Shown here in pieces: positions 1 to 7,769 of a DNA stretch of 64,000 nt. Made by a program: the position numbers and the translations under genes. The notes beneath the pieces were generated by a model that searched no databases, was not told where the DNA came from, and worked only from the letters and a program-made list of their open reading frames with translations. Numbering within the stretch: position 1 is the first letter of the stretch; every line of letters begins with the position of its first letter. Source of the stretch: Hyphomicrobiaceae bacterium UBA7697 (GTDB lineage: Bacteria > Pseudomonadota > Alphaproteobacteria > Rhizobiales > Methyloligellaceae); contig DLGJ01000001.1 of NCBI GenBank assembly GCA_002482645.1, positions 62,201-126,200 of the forward strand, in the 5' to 3' direction.

Positions 1-11
1 CGTGTTTCCAT
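1..11 (-). CDS. mlaD: Start of mlaD (partial, runs off the left edge)
   Basis: An ATG on the minus strand at 11 is followed by codons for Glu-Thr and the first two bases of an Arg-type codon. It is preceded at a good distance by GGAGAGGG (about 16-23) and lies just downstream of mlaF. MlaD/MCE-domain proteins of Rhizobiales commonly begin Met-Glu-Thr-Arg, and mlaD normally follows mlaF, so this is read as the first codons of the periplasmic lipid-binding MCE subunit. Only three full codons are visible, so the call rests on context and the ribosome binding site. Confidence 0.6.
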
Positions 12-52
12 TGGACCCTCTCCAAGACCCTCTCAAGTCAACCAGGCGCCGC

Positions 53-853
53 TCAGCCGGCCACTCGCCGGTCCTCGGCGGGGCTGGCGGCGCGGGCCCG
101 CTCGCCGCAGAAATATTCTTCAATCCAAGGATGGTCCGGCTTGTGCTGAAGCTCCGCGGGCGATCCGGTCCGCACAATCCGTCTATCGGCCAACACGGCC
201 ACCCTGTCACATACCGTGAAGATCGTATCAAGGTCGTGAGTCACCATATAGACCGTAAGTCCAAGTGTCTGTTGCAACTTCCGAATAAGGTGGTCGAACT
301 CCGTCGCGCCGATCGGATCGAGGCCCGCCGTCGGCTCGTCGAGGAACACGATCTCGGGATCGAGCGCGAGCGCCCGCGCCAGCCCCGCGCGCTTGCGCAT
401 GCCACCGGAGAGCTCGGATGGAAATTTGTGGGCCGCGTTCGGCGGCAGGCCGACCATGGAAAGCTTCAAAAACGCAAGGTCGTCCATCATCGACTGGGGC
501 AGATTGAGATGCTCCCGCATCGGCACTTGGATGTTCTGCAAGACCGTCAGCGAAGAAAACAAGGCGCCGTCCTGGAACAGGATGCCCCAGCGTTTCTCGA
601 TGTCGAGGCGCGCGTCGGAAGACAGGTTGTCCGAATCCTGACCGAACAGAGTCACGGCGCCGCTATCGGGCTCGACGAGCCCCGTGATGACGCGCATCAG
701 CACCGATTTGCCTTGGCCCGATCCGCCGACGATCGCCAGGATCTCGCCCCGGTACACATCGAGACTGAGGGACTCCCAGATCTGATGGTTGCCGAAGCTC
801 TTGGCGAGCTCGCGAACCCGGATCACGACTTCCCGTCCATCGTCGACGATCAC
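53..853 (-). CDS. mlaF: Mla-type lipid ABC transporter ATP-binding protein MlaF
   Basis: Cytoplasmic ATPase of a phospholipid/retrograde lipid transporter of the Mla/Ttg2 type. The protein shows a Walker A motif (GGSGQGKS), the ABC signature LSGGM and Walker B ending FLDEPT with the following AGLDP and a switch histidine (THD). The likely start is GTG at 853, overlapping the mlaE stop by four bases (GTGA), giving about 266 residues. An in-frame ATG at 898 lies well inside mlaE and is less likely. Together with mlaE upstream and mlaD downstream it forms a tightly coupled operon. Family assignment is confident; the transported lipid cannot be told from sequence. Confidence 0.9.
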   Translation of the reverse strand: MIVDDGREVVIRVRELAKSFGNHQIWESLSLDVYRGEILAIVGGSGQGKSVLMRVITGLVEPDSGAVTLFGQDSDNLSSDARLDIEKRWGILFQDGALFSSLTVLQNIQVPMREHLNLPQSMMDDLAFLKLSMVGLPPNAAHKFPSELSGGMRKRAGLARALALDPEIVFLDEPTAGLDPIGATEFDHLIRKLQQTLGLTVYMVTHDLDTIFTVCDRVAVLADRRIVRTGSPAELQHKPDHPWIEEYFCGERARAASPAEDRRVAG

Positions 854-2028
854 AGGCCGATCCCCGCTAAGAACATGGCAAAGATGCCATCGATGCAAAT
901 GACGAGAAAGATCGCCTTGACCACAGCGGAGGTCACATGCGCTCCGAGAGACTCCGCGCTTCCTTGCACACGCAGCCCTTCGAGACAGCCGACCAGTGCA
1001 ATGACGATGGCGGCGAAGGGCGCCTTCACCATGCCTGCAAAGAAATGATGAAAGCCGATGATCTCGTGAAGCTTGTCGATATACACCGGCGGTTCGAGCC
1101 CGAGCATGATCCAGGCCATGACGCCCCCGCCGACAAGCGCCGCGATATCGCCCATGAAGGTGAGCAGCGGCAGTGCCACGACGAGCGCGGCAACGCGGGG
1201 CAGCACCAGCGTGTCGATCGGATCGATCCCGAGCGTGCGCATGGCGTCGATCTCTTCGCGCATCTTCATGGAGCCGATCTCGGCGGTGAAGGCCGAACCG
1301 GACCGGCCCGCCACCATGATCGACGTCAGCAAGATGCCCACCTCCCGCAACGACAGAATGGCGACCATGTTCACGGCCATGGGCTCCGCGCCGAAATGCG
1401 TGAGCTGAACCACACCCTGTTGCATGACCACCGCGCCGATTAGGAAGCAGATCAGAAAAACGATCGGCAACGCACGCAGGCCGGCGTGATCGAGATGGTG
1501 GATGAAGGAGATCGGGCGGAAACGCCAGGGTTCGCGAATCAAGTTCACGGACGCGGCCGACACCTCTCCCAGAAACGACGTGAGCTCGACCGCGTCGCGC
1601 CAGATATTGGCCATGCTCTTGTTGAGCGTGTCGACGAATTGTTGAAGCGGAGGGACGGCATCGATCTCGGGCCGTTCCGCCGTTCCGCGGCGATGCACTT
1701 CCTCGATCAGAATCCGGAAACTGTCGGTGGCGCCGGCATAGCGCGTCTTGAGGCCTCCACGCTGCCAGGCGGAAGCCGTCCGCTGCAGAAGCAACGCACC
1801 GGCCGTGTCGATCTCGGCGATACCGGAAATGTCCATCTCGCCCGTGAATTCGGACGACGGCGGAATCGGCACCTTGAGACGCTTGAGTTCGTCGTCCAGG
1901 ATCGCCGCTTCCGCGACCGTCCAGGCGCCCGTCGCCACCAGGCGGAACGTGGTGCCGCGCAGCTCCACACGGAAACCGGGGGCTTCCGTTTCGGTCTGCA
2001 AGACGAATTGGTTGTCGCGCTTTAGCAT
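850..2028 (-). CDS. mlaE: MlaE permease with N-terminal STAS domain
   Basis: Inner-membrane permease of the Mla-type lipid transporter, about 392 residues. Residues 1-120 form a STAS-like domain (core containing IDTAGALLL, comparable to MlaB), and the rest is the MlaE permease with conserved stretches such as LREVGILLTSIMVAGR, EIGSMKMREEIDAM and LGIDP. The MlaB function is therefore fused to the permease here, a common alphaproteobacterial arrangement. I chose ATG at 2028: the open frame continues to 3036, but the upstream part is a shadow of the epimerase gene on the other strand. Overlaps mlaF at its 3' end. Confidence 0.9.
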   Translation of the reverse strand: MLKRDNQFVLQTETEAPGFRVELRGTTFRLVATGAWTVAEAAILDDELKRLKVPIPPSSEFTGEMDISGIAEIDTAGALLLQRTASAWQRGGLKTRYAGATDSFRILIEEVHRRGTAERPEIDAVPPLQQFVDTLNKSMANIWRDAVELTSFLGEVSAASVNLIREPWRFRPISFIHHLDHAGLRALPIVFLICFLIGAVVMQQGVVQLTHFGAEPMAVNMVAILSLREVGILLTSIMVAGRSGSAFTAEIGSMKMREEIDAMRTLGIDPIDTLVLPRVAALVVALPLLTFMGDIAALVGGGVMAWIMLGLEPPVYIDKLHEIIGFHHFFAGMVKAPFAAIVIALVGCLEGLRVQGSAESLGAHVTSAVVKAIFLVICIDGIFAMFLAGIGL

Positions 2029-2130
2029 GTAAAGGCTTGGCCTGGCTCGGATTCTAAGCTTCTTTGTGGCACCGCGTACGGGAAGCAGAGTCACTCTTTT
2101 GGCGGAAATTACCGGAGAAATAAAGCTGCG

Positions 2131-3150
2131 ATGGCGAGCGGACCCACGCACTCGATCACGGGCGGCAAACTGCCGGCCCTTTCGGTTACCGCTCAACGCT
2201 GGCCAATTCGCGGCCAATTTACGATTGCGCGCGGCTCGAAAAGCGAAGCGGCCGTCGTCGTTGCCGAGATCGGCGATGGAACGTCGGCGGGCCGGGGCGA
2301 ATGCGTTCCTTACGCGCGCTATGGCGAGAGCGTCGAAGGCGTGACGGCCGCGATCGAGAGCCTGCGGCCTGCAATCGAAAAAGGCCTCGACCGGAGCCGG
2401 CTGGCAACGCTGCTGCCGCCCGGCGCGGCGCGCAACGCGCTCGACTGCGCCCTCTGGGATCTCGAATGCAAGCAAGCGGGCCGCGCCGTGCACGACCTTG
2501 CGGGGCTTCCGCCGCTTCATGGCGTGGCGACGGCCTTCACGATCTCGCTCGGGACTCCCGAAGTCATGGCCGAACAGGCTCGGGACGCCTCGGCCCATCC
2601 GCTGCTGAAACTCAAACTCGGTGGGGACGGCGACGCGGAGCGGTTGCGCGCGGTGCGCGACGCGGTGCCAAGCGCCCGCTTGATCGCCGATGCGAACGAG
2701 GCCTGGCGCCCCGATCAGGTCGAACGCCTTCTTGCCGCCGCCTTTGCCTGCGGCATCGAGCTCGTGGAGCAGCCGCTTCCGGCGGGCGAGGACGGCATGC
2801 TCGCCAACGTTGCGCACGCCGTTCCGATCTGCGCCGACGAGTCCGCCCACGACACGGCCTCGCTCGATGAGATCGCGGGGCTCTACGACGCCGTCAACGT
2901 CAAGCTCGACAAGACGGGCGGACTGACCGAGGCGCTTGCCATGATGGACAAGGCCCGCGCGCGCGGCCTCAAGACGATGGTGGGCAGCATGGTCGCGACG
3001 TCCCTGGCCATGGCCCCGGCCATGCTCCTCGCGCAAACGGCCGATTGGGTCGACCTCGATGGGCCGCTTCTGCTCGCGCGCGACCGGGAGAACGGTCTCG
3101 TCTACGGGGACGGCAAGGTCTATCCGCCCTCGCCCGCGCTTTGGGGCTGA
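2131..3150 (+). CDS. dgcA: Dipeptide epimerase / N-acetyl-glutamate racemase-like enolase superfamily enzyme
   Basis: Enolase-superfamily enzyme of the L-Ala-D/L-Glu epimerase type, 339 residues. It shows the KxK motif (LLKLKLGGDGD) for one general base, metal ligands in LIADANEAW, VEQPLP and CADES, and the second Lys region in DAVNVKLDKTGG. Related enzymes epimerise muropeptide-derived dipeptides or racemise N-acyl amino acids, so a peptidoglycan recycling or amino-acid salvage role is plausible. It is divergent from mlaE (about 100 bp apart) and its 3' end overlaps the convergent MFS gene by 31 bp. The subfamily, and so the symbol, is less sure than the fold. Confidence 0.8.
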   Translation: MASGPTHSITGGKLPALSVTAQRWPIRGQFTIARGSKSEAAVVVAEIGDGTSAGRGECVPYARYGESVEGVTAAIESLRPAIEKGLDRSRLATLLPPGAARNALDCALWDLECKQAGRAVHDLAGLPPLHGVATAFTISLGTPEVMAEQARDASAHPLLKLKLGGDGDAERLRAVRDAVPSARLIADANEAWRPDQVERLLAAAFACGIELVEQPLPAGEDGMLANVAHAVPICADESAHDTASLDEIAGLYDAVNVKLDKTGGLTEALAMMDKARARGLKTMVGSMVATSLAMAPAMLLAQTADWVDLDGPLLLARDRENGLVYGDGKVYPPSPALWG

Positions 3151-4394
3151 CCTTCATCTCGCGCGTGGCCGACGACAAGCCCGCCGGTCCAGCGCTGGCT
3201 CAGCAGCATGGCCGCGACCGTCCCGGCAGCAGCCAGAACGGCCATGACGGCGTAGGCTTCGCCGCCCAGGCGGCTGTAGAGCGGTCCGCAAACGAGCGTC
3301 ACGGTTCCCATGACGAGGCCCGCGACAACGGCCGAGTAGAGACCTTGCGCCGTCGCCGAGCGGTCCTCCGGCACGGCATGCGTGAGAAAGTGGATCGCGG
3401 CGAGATGCGCGGCGCCGAAGCTCATGGCATGCAAGGTCTGCAGGATTGCCGTGGCCCAAAGCGGCGGGTCGAATGCCATGAGGCTCCAGCGGGCCGCGGT
3501 GGCCAAGCCCGCAAGGATTAGAAGGCGCACGGGACCGACGCGGCCGATGACGCGGCTGGACACGGCAAAGAGCGCAACTTCGGCGACCACGCCGATCGAC
3601 CACAACGCGCCTACGGTCCCGCCCGAAAATCCTTGCGCGCGCCAATGGAGCGAACCGAAGGCGTAGAGCAACGCGTGGCTGCCATGCATCAGGCTGGCGG
3701 CGGCGAGAAAGAGGATGAAGAGCGGCGACCGCGCGAGGGCAAGGGCATCGCCGACACGCAACCGCCGTTGCGGCGCGGCCGGCGCTGGGGACCCGAGTGG
3801 ACGCGCCGTGCCCAGTTCCCTTGGAATGAAATAGGTCCCGAAGACCATGAGCGTTGCCGCCGCCAGCAGCAACGGCAGCACGACCCCCGCGCCGGCATAT
3901 TGAATGGCGACGCCGACGCCGAGGCTGGCGGCGATAAAGCTGAGCGAGCCCCAAAGCCTTATGCGGCCATAGTCGAGCCGGGCGCGGCGAATGCCGGCAA
4001 TTGCGATGGTTTCGGTCAGCGGCATCAGCGTGGTCGAGGCCAAGGCGACAAAGACCATCGCCAGCAGCATCGGCCAAAAACCGTCTGCGATCCACAGCGC
4101 CGCGTAAGACGCAAGAGAGGCCCAAGCCAGGACGATGAGAATGACACGCCGGTCGCCAAGCCGGTCCGCAACGAAGCTCATGGTGGGAGCGACGAGGATG
4201 CGGCCGAACAGCGGCGTCGCCAGCAGAATAGCGATCTCATCGGCGGTAAAGGCACGCCACTTCAGCCACACCGGCAGATAAGGCAGATAGCAGCCGATGA
4301 TCAGGAACAGCACCGCATAGAGAAAGCCGAGCCGCCAAACGAGCGAGCGCGTGCCGGCCGGTGCGGCCCTGTGCCGTGACGCAAGTCCCTCCAT
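3120..4394 (-). CDS. MFS transporter (MFS_1-like / HcaT-type)
   Basis: Twelve-helix major facilitator protein of 424 residues. It has the N-terminal motif PYLPVWLKWR typical of the MFS_1-like/3-phenylpropionate-nucleoside symporter group, the A-motif-like loop ADRLGDRR, and the DYGRIRLWGSLSF stretch typical of this group at the start of helix 5. The substrate cannot be predicted. The gene is convergent with the dipeptide epimerase, overlapping it by 31 bp, so the two 3' ends share sequence. A GGAGGG sequence sits about 12 bases upstream of the ATG at 4394. Confidence 0.85.
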   Translation of the reverse strand: MEGLASRHRAAPAGTRSLVWRLGFLYAVLFLIIGCYLPYLPVWLKWRAFTADEIAILLATPLFGRILVAPTMSFVADRLGDRRVILIVLAWASLASYAALWIADGFWPMLLAMVFVALASTTLMPLTETIAIAGIRRARLDYGRIRLWGSLSFIAASLGVGVAIQYAGAGVVLPLLLAAATLMVFGTYFIPRELGTARPLGSPAPAAPQRRLRVGDALALARSPLFILFLAAASLMHGSHALLYAFGSLHWRAQGFSGGTVGALWSIGVVAEVALFAVSSRVIGRVGPVRLLILAGLATAARWSLMAFDPPLWATAILQTLHAMSFGAAHLAAIHFLTHAVPEDRSATAQGLYSAVVAGLVMGTVTLVCGPLYSRLGGEAYAVMAVLAAAGTVAAMLLSQRWTGGLVVGHARDEGQPQSAGEGG

Positions 4395-4469
4395 CGGCGT
4401 TAACCGTTCCCTCCACCGGCGACTGCTACGTTCGGAGCTCGATCCGAATCAGTTAGGCTTGAAAATGCC

Positions 4470-5396
4470 ATGCTGAAACGCGCACAGAGCGCCGCACAGT
4501 CCTTGCCTCACACGAGCCCGCGGCCCAACGCGGCCGAGGAAGCCGAATACGCGGCCCTTGAGGCGGCGTTGCAAGGTTCTGCGCTCGGGCGCCGATTCCT
4601 GGCCGACTATGCGCGCCAGCACCCGACACCGGAAGTGCAATTGCTGCTCGATGCGATCTCGCGGCTCGAAACGGCGGAGGTCGAGCTGGAGCGCCGATGC
4701 CCATCTCTCGCCATCGTGTCCGAACTCGTGGCGATGAGCGACACGATCTGCCAGATGCGGCGCGAGATCGGCGAACTCTGCCTGGCCGCCGGCCAGAATG
4801 GACGTCAACGGCCGGCGCCGTCCCCATTCGACCGGATCGTCGATGCCTCGGCCCGCGCCACATCCGACATCTTGATGGCGCTGGAGGACCTTCAGAACGT
4901 TTCCTGGAGCTTGCGCGAGACGGGCGCCGCGCCCGAAACCTGCGACAGGCTCGACGAGAGTGCCGCCGGAATTTACACCGCCTGCGCCCGCCACGAGATG
5001 GCCGCGCAAAAGCAAGCTGAAGCCATGGGGCTCCTGCACGACATGGAGACGCGTATCGATGCGCTGATCGAAGGCTGGAGCGATCACGAGACGCGCAACC
5101 TAATGGATGCCGCGAAGGCTCTGGACGTCAGCGCGGCCCTCGAACCGGCCCCCAAGCCGAACGGCATCGAAGCGGCGCCGGAACCGGGCCGCGCGGCCGT
5201 GACCTCGCGAGGAGCGGATGCGGGCGCCTCGCCAGCGCGGCGCGGCGTAAACCGGCTCGCGCCCGAGACCGACGGCAAGGCGCCTCCCGCACACGACCGT
5301 GACACGGCTAGCGAGGATGTGGAGCGGTTCGAACGGCCGCCGCCGCTGACCTTCGATGAGCTTCACGCCAAACAGCGCACGGCGCTCTTCGGATAG
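4470..5396 (+). CDS. CheZ-like protein with altered active-site motif
   Basis: 308-residue helical protein. Residues about 125-205 (SDILMALEDLQNVSWSLRE, CDRLDESAAGIYTAC, then LLHDMETRIDALIEGW) follow the four-helix-bundle pattern of alphaproteobacterial CheZ-family phosphatases. Where CheZ has the FQDLTGQ motif, whose Asp and Gln dephosphorylate CheY-P, this protein reads RHEMAAQ. Glu176 replaces the catalytic Asp and Gln180 is retained. Residues about 210-308 are Ala/Pro/Arg-rich and look disordered. No chemotaxis genes are near. It is either a divergent phosphatase or a non-catalytic binding paralogue; the alignment is from memory, so the function stays open. Confidence 0.55.
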   Translation: MLKRAQSAAQSLPHTSPRPNAAEEAEYAALEAALQGSALGRRFLADYARQHPTPEVQLLLDAISRLETAEVELERRCPSLAIVSELVAMSDTICQMRREIGELCLAAGQNGRQRPAPSPFDRIVDASARATSDILMALEDLQNVSWSLRETGAAPETCDRLDESAAGIYTACARHEMAAQKQAEAMGLLHDMETRIDALIEGWSDHETRNLMDAAKALDVSAALEPAPKPNGIEAAPEPGRAAVTSRGADAGASPARRGVNRLAPETDGKAPPAHDRDTASEDVERFERPPPLTFDELHAKQRTALFG

Positions 5397-5451
5397 ATCT
5401 CATATTTCTTCGGCGCCGTCGGCCGTCGGGCGAGAAATCGGCACGCCAGCA

Positions 5452-5480
5452 CTTGAAAGCGCTCGTGCTCCTACCCATCT
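5452..5480 (+). promoter_or_regulatory. Promoter of sRNA copy 1
   Basis: CTTGAA (5452-5457), 17 bases, CCATCT (5475-5480). This fits the alphaproteobacterial housekeeping pattern CTTGAC-N17-CTATAT at most positions and is repeated with identical hexamers and spacing in copy 2. Predicted start of transcription is about 5487-5489. Confidence 0.55.
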
Positions 5481-5487
5481 CTGGGTG

Positions 5488-5574
5488 GACGCAAGATCCC
5501 CCAACGCGTCCCCCAAACTGACGCATGATGACATGCAGCGGCCCGGTTTCCCCCAACCGGGCCGCTTTCTTTTT
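5488..5574 (+). ncRNA. Candidate small RNA, copy 1 (anti-Shine-Dalgarno type)
   Basis: Predicted RNA of about 87 nt. It carries three CCCCC motifs, each in a predicted unpaired position: between ACGC and GCGU, in the loop of an alternative GCGU/ACGC stem, and as the loop of the terminator hairpin. A small GCAUG/CAUGC hairpin separates them. Exposed CCCCC tracts can pair with GGGGG-type ribosome binding sites, the mode of action of several alphaproteobacterial regulatory RNAs such as AbcR and the cuckoo RNAs. I do not recognise the family. Transcription is inferred from promoter, terminator and copy conservation. Confidence 0.6.
5538..5574 (+). terminator. Rho-independent terminator of sRNA copy 1 (and of the CheZ-like gene)
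   Basis: An 11-bp stem GCGGCCCGGTT / AACCGGGCCGC encloses a TCCCCC loop and is followed by TTTCTTTTT. The T tract exists only on the plus strand, so termination is rightward. Confidence 0.85.
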
Positions 5575-5633
5575 GCCGGCCCCGGATCGCGAACGAACAA
5601 GCGAAAAAGAATCTGAAAAATCTCCGCCGCGGC

Positions 5634-5662
5634 CTTGAAAGCCGCCCGCGCCCTGACCATCT
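5634..5662 (+). promoter_or_regulatory. Promoter of sRNA copy 2
   Basis: CTTGAA (5634-5639), 17 bases, CCATCT (5657-5662). The hexamers and spacing match copy 1 exactly, although the spacer has diverged at about 10 of 17 positions. Confidence 0.55.
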
Positions 5663-5669
5663 CCGGGTA

Positions 5670-5754
5670 GACGCAAGATCCCCCAACGCGTCCCCCAAAC
5701 TGACGCATGACACATGCAGCGGCCCGGTCTCCCCCACCGGGCCGCTTTCTTTTT
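5670..5754 (+). ncRNA. Candidate small RNA, copy 2 (anti-Shine-Dalgarno type)
   Basis: Predicted RNA of about 85 nt. The 5' core is identical to copy 1. It differs by a one-base shorter loop in the GCAUG/CAUGC hairpin and by a 10-bp terminator stem with a CUCCCCC loop. Both changes fall in loops or keep stems paired, as expected for RNA-level selection. The tandem arrangement of two homologous RNAs resembles the AbcR1/AbcR2 pair of Rhizobiales, but I cannot assign it to that family. Confidence 0.6.
5719..5754 (+). terminator. Rho-independent terminator of sRNA copy 2
   Basis: A 10-bp stem GCGGCCCGGT / ACCGGGCCGC with a CTCCCCC loop, followed by TTTCTTTTT on the plus strand. Confidence 0.85.
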
Positions 5755-5782
5755 GGAGTGGAGGTCTGTTGGAGGAAACGCT

Positions 5783-6856
5783 CTATGCAGCCGTCTTCTT
5801 CCGCACGAACCGCTTGGGCCGCAGCCGCGTCAACAGCCGGCGCCGCTCGGGCAGGCCGAGATTGTGCGCGATCAGCACGTTGTCGAGAAACTGCTGCGCG
5901 GCGTTTTCCCAACTGAAGTTCAAGGCATGATCCCGCGCCGCCTCGGGGCTGAGGTCGAGCGCCTTGAGCGCGGCCGTTCTCAGGTCGTTGTCGAGCACGC
6001 CGGATTCGGGATCGGTGAGCACATCCTTCGGTCCATGGACCGGATAGGCCGCAACCGGCACCCCGCAAGCCAGAGCTTCCAGAAGCACAAGGCCGAACGT
6101 GTCCGTCAGGCTCGGAAACACGAACACGTCGCCCGACGCGTAGGCTTCGGCGAGTTCCTCGCCTTCCTTCGCACCGGTGAACAACACATCCGGATAGGAA
6201 CGCTTTAGTTCGGCCAGCTGAGGCCCGCCGCCGACGACGACCTTGCGGCCCGGCAGATCGAGGTCCAGAAAGGCCTCGATATTCTTCTCGACGGAAACCC
6301 GGCCGACATAAAGAAAAACCGGTCCCTCGCCGAAATGCCGCACATTGCGCGGACGGAACAGATCCACGTCCACGCCGCGTGTCCAGCGCATCATGCGCTT
6401 GAAACCCTTGGCCCTCAGATCCTCTTCCACCGAGGGAGCAGCCACGAACAAGCCAGCCCCACTATTGTGGAAGCGGCGCTGAAAGTTGTAGCACCAGGAT
6501 TCGGGCACCGGCAGCCGCGCCGAGACATATTCGGGGAAGCGCGTGTGGTAGCTCGTCGTGAACGGACACTTGCGCTTGCGGCAATAGCGCCGCGCCAGAA
6601 GCCCCAGCGGTCCTTCCGTCGCGATATGGATGAAATCGGGGCCGACCTCGTCGATATACCGGTTGACCATGCCGGGCGTCGCCAGGGCGAGCCGGATTTC
6701 CGGATAGGTGGGACAGGGAAGCGTGCGGTACTGAGACGGAACGAGGAAGCTGAGCTTCGCACCGAGGCTCGGAACTTCCTGCGCGAGCCGTTCGTAAGTG
6801 CGCACAACCCCGTTGACCTGGGGGTACCAGGCATCGGTTACGATGAGAACGTGCAT
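5783..6856 (-). CDS. GT4-family glycosyltransferase
   Basis: 357-residue retaining GT-B glycosyltransferase of family 4. The N-terminal acceptor domain begins MHVLIVTDAWYPQVNGVVRT, typical of lipid or lipopolysaccharide sugar transferases. The C-terminal donor domain shows FLYVGRVSVEKN, the Rossmann-fold GGGPQ, and an E-x7-E-like region FGLVLLEALACGVPV. Start and stop overlap the upstream phosphoesterase (TGATG), so they are co-transcribed. The pairing with an LpxH-like enzyme suggests glycolipid synthesis in the inner membrane; donor and acceptor are unknown. Confidence 0.85.
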   Translation of the reverse strand: MHVLIVTDAWYPQVNGVVRTYERLAQEVPSLGAKLSFLVPSQYRTLPCPTYPEIRLALATPGMVNRYIDEVGPDFIHIATEGPLGLLARRYCRKRKCPFTTSYHTRFPEYVSARLPVPESWCYNFQRRFHNSGAGLFVAAPSVEEDLRAKGFKRMMRWTRGVDVDLFRPRNVRHFGEGPVFLYVGRVSVEKNIEAFLDLDLPGRKVVVGGGPQLAELKRSYPDVLFTGAKEGEELAEAYASGDVFVFPSLTDTFGLVLLEALACGVPVAAYPVHGPKDVLTDPESGVLDNDLRTAALKALDLSPEAARDHALNFSWENAAQQFLDNVLIAHNLGLPERRRLLTRLRPKRFVRKKTAA

Positions 6857-7686
6857 CAGGCGGCCGCCTCAAGCTCCTTGGAGGACGTCTCGGGCTGGCG
6901 CACGCCTGTATGTGGGTTCCAACGGATGATCTGGAAGTCTCCTTCTTCGGTCTCGACCACTGCGGTGCAGCTTTCGACCCAATCGCCCGTATTGATATAC
7001 ACCACGTCTTCGACCTGGCGCATAGCGGCATGATGGATATGTCCGCAAATCACGCCTTGGGCGCCGTTCCGGCGGGCTTCCTGGGCGAGTGCGTGTTCGA
7101 ACTCACCGATATAGTTCACGGCCCGTTTCACCTTGTGTTTGAGATAGGCGGACAGCGACCAATACGGCATGCCGAACCGGCGGCGCACCACGTTGAGATG
7201 CGTATTGAACCATAGGGCCGTGACATAGCCCCAATCGCCGAGAAAAGCGAGCCATTTGGCGTAGCGCACGACCACGTCGAACTCGTCGCCATGCATGATG
7301 AGATAGCGCCGCCCGTCGGCGCCAATGTGAACCGTTTGGCGCTCGATCGCGATGCCGCCGAACCGCGAACCGCAATATTCGCGCATGGCTTCGTCGTGAT
7401 TGCCCGGAATGTAGATGAGCTCGACGCCCTTGCGGACCTGGCGGAGAAGCTTCTGAAACACGTCGTTGTGGGATTGAGGCCAGTAGACGCCACGGCGGAT
7501 GCGCCAGAAGTCGACGATGTCGCCCACAAGGTAGATCCGGGGAGCCCGGTGTGTTTTCAGGAAGTCCAAGAAGGCTTCTGCTTGGCAGGCCTTGGTGCCA
7601 AGGTGGATGTCGGAAATAAAGAGGGCACGGTAACGCTGCATTTCAGCGCTCATCTGCTCTGAGGCGTCCTTCCGCGTGTCCAGCAT
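6856..7686 (-). CDS. Metallophosphoesterase, UDP-2,3-diacylglucosamine diphosphatase-like
   Basis: Calcineurin-like phosphoesterase with the ordered metal-binding motifs ISDIHLGTK, VGDIVDFW, PGNHDEAM, MHGDEFD and CGHIHHA. This is the LpxH/YbbF-like pattern, about 276 residues. The start is uncertain: ATG at 7686 and ATG at 7653 are both possible, the catalytic core beginning just after (MQRYRALFISDIH). Coupled by overlap to the GT4 gene, so the two probably act in sequence on a lipid-linked substrate. Whether it is the true lipid A pathway LpxH/LpxI replacement cannot be decided here. Confidence 0.8.
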   Translation of the reverse strand: MLDTRKDASEQMSAEMQRYRALFISDIHLGTKACQAEAFLDFLKTHRAPRIYLVGDIVDFWRIRRGVYWPQSHNDVFQKLLRQVRKGVELIYIPGNHDEAMREYCGSRFGGIAIERQTVHIGADGRRYLIMHGDEFDVVVRYAKWLAFLGDWGYVTALWFNTHLNVVRRRFGMPYWSLSAYLKHKVKRAVNYIGEFEHALAQEARRNGAQGVICGHIHHAAMRQVEDVVYINTGDWVESCTAVVETEEGDFQIIRWNPHTGVRQPETSSKELEAAA

Positions 7687-7769
7687 CTTACGCGGCGAAT
7701 AAGCTGCTTTTGTATCAATGGTGTGACACCCGTCATCGCTTGTGCATGAACGAAAAACGGTGGACTGGG

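Larger units (their letters stand above)
5452..5754 (+). repeat. Two diverged tandem copies (182-bp spacing) of an sRNA-like unit
   Basis: Two copies, 5452-5575 and 5634-5755, are offset by 182 bp. They share CTTGAA, an exact 17-base spacer length, CCATCT, an identical core of about 40 bases and a GC-rich terminator hairpin. The 17-base spacers differ at about 10 positions although the flanking hexamers are identical, so the duplication is not recent and selection seems to hold the promoter and the RNA body. The whole stretch lies between the CheZ-like gene and the convergent GT4 gene and has no credible protein-coding frame. Confidence 0.85.

Noticed and set aside
2029..3036. Long minus-strand extension of mlaE over the dipeptide epimerase gene
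   Set aside because: The extension has an arginine-rich shadow composition and no homology, while the plus strand carries a clear enolase-superfamily protein.
5400..6068. Minus-strand open frame crossing the 182-bp repeats and the GT4 gene end
   Set aside because: Repeated peptide segments in this frame only mirror the DNA duplication; promoters, terminators and selection pattern point to RNA genes on the plus strand.
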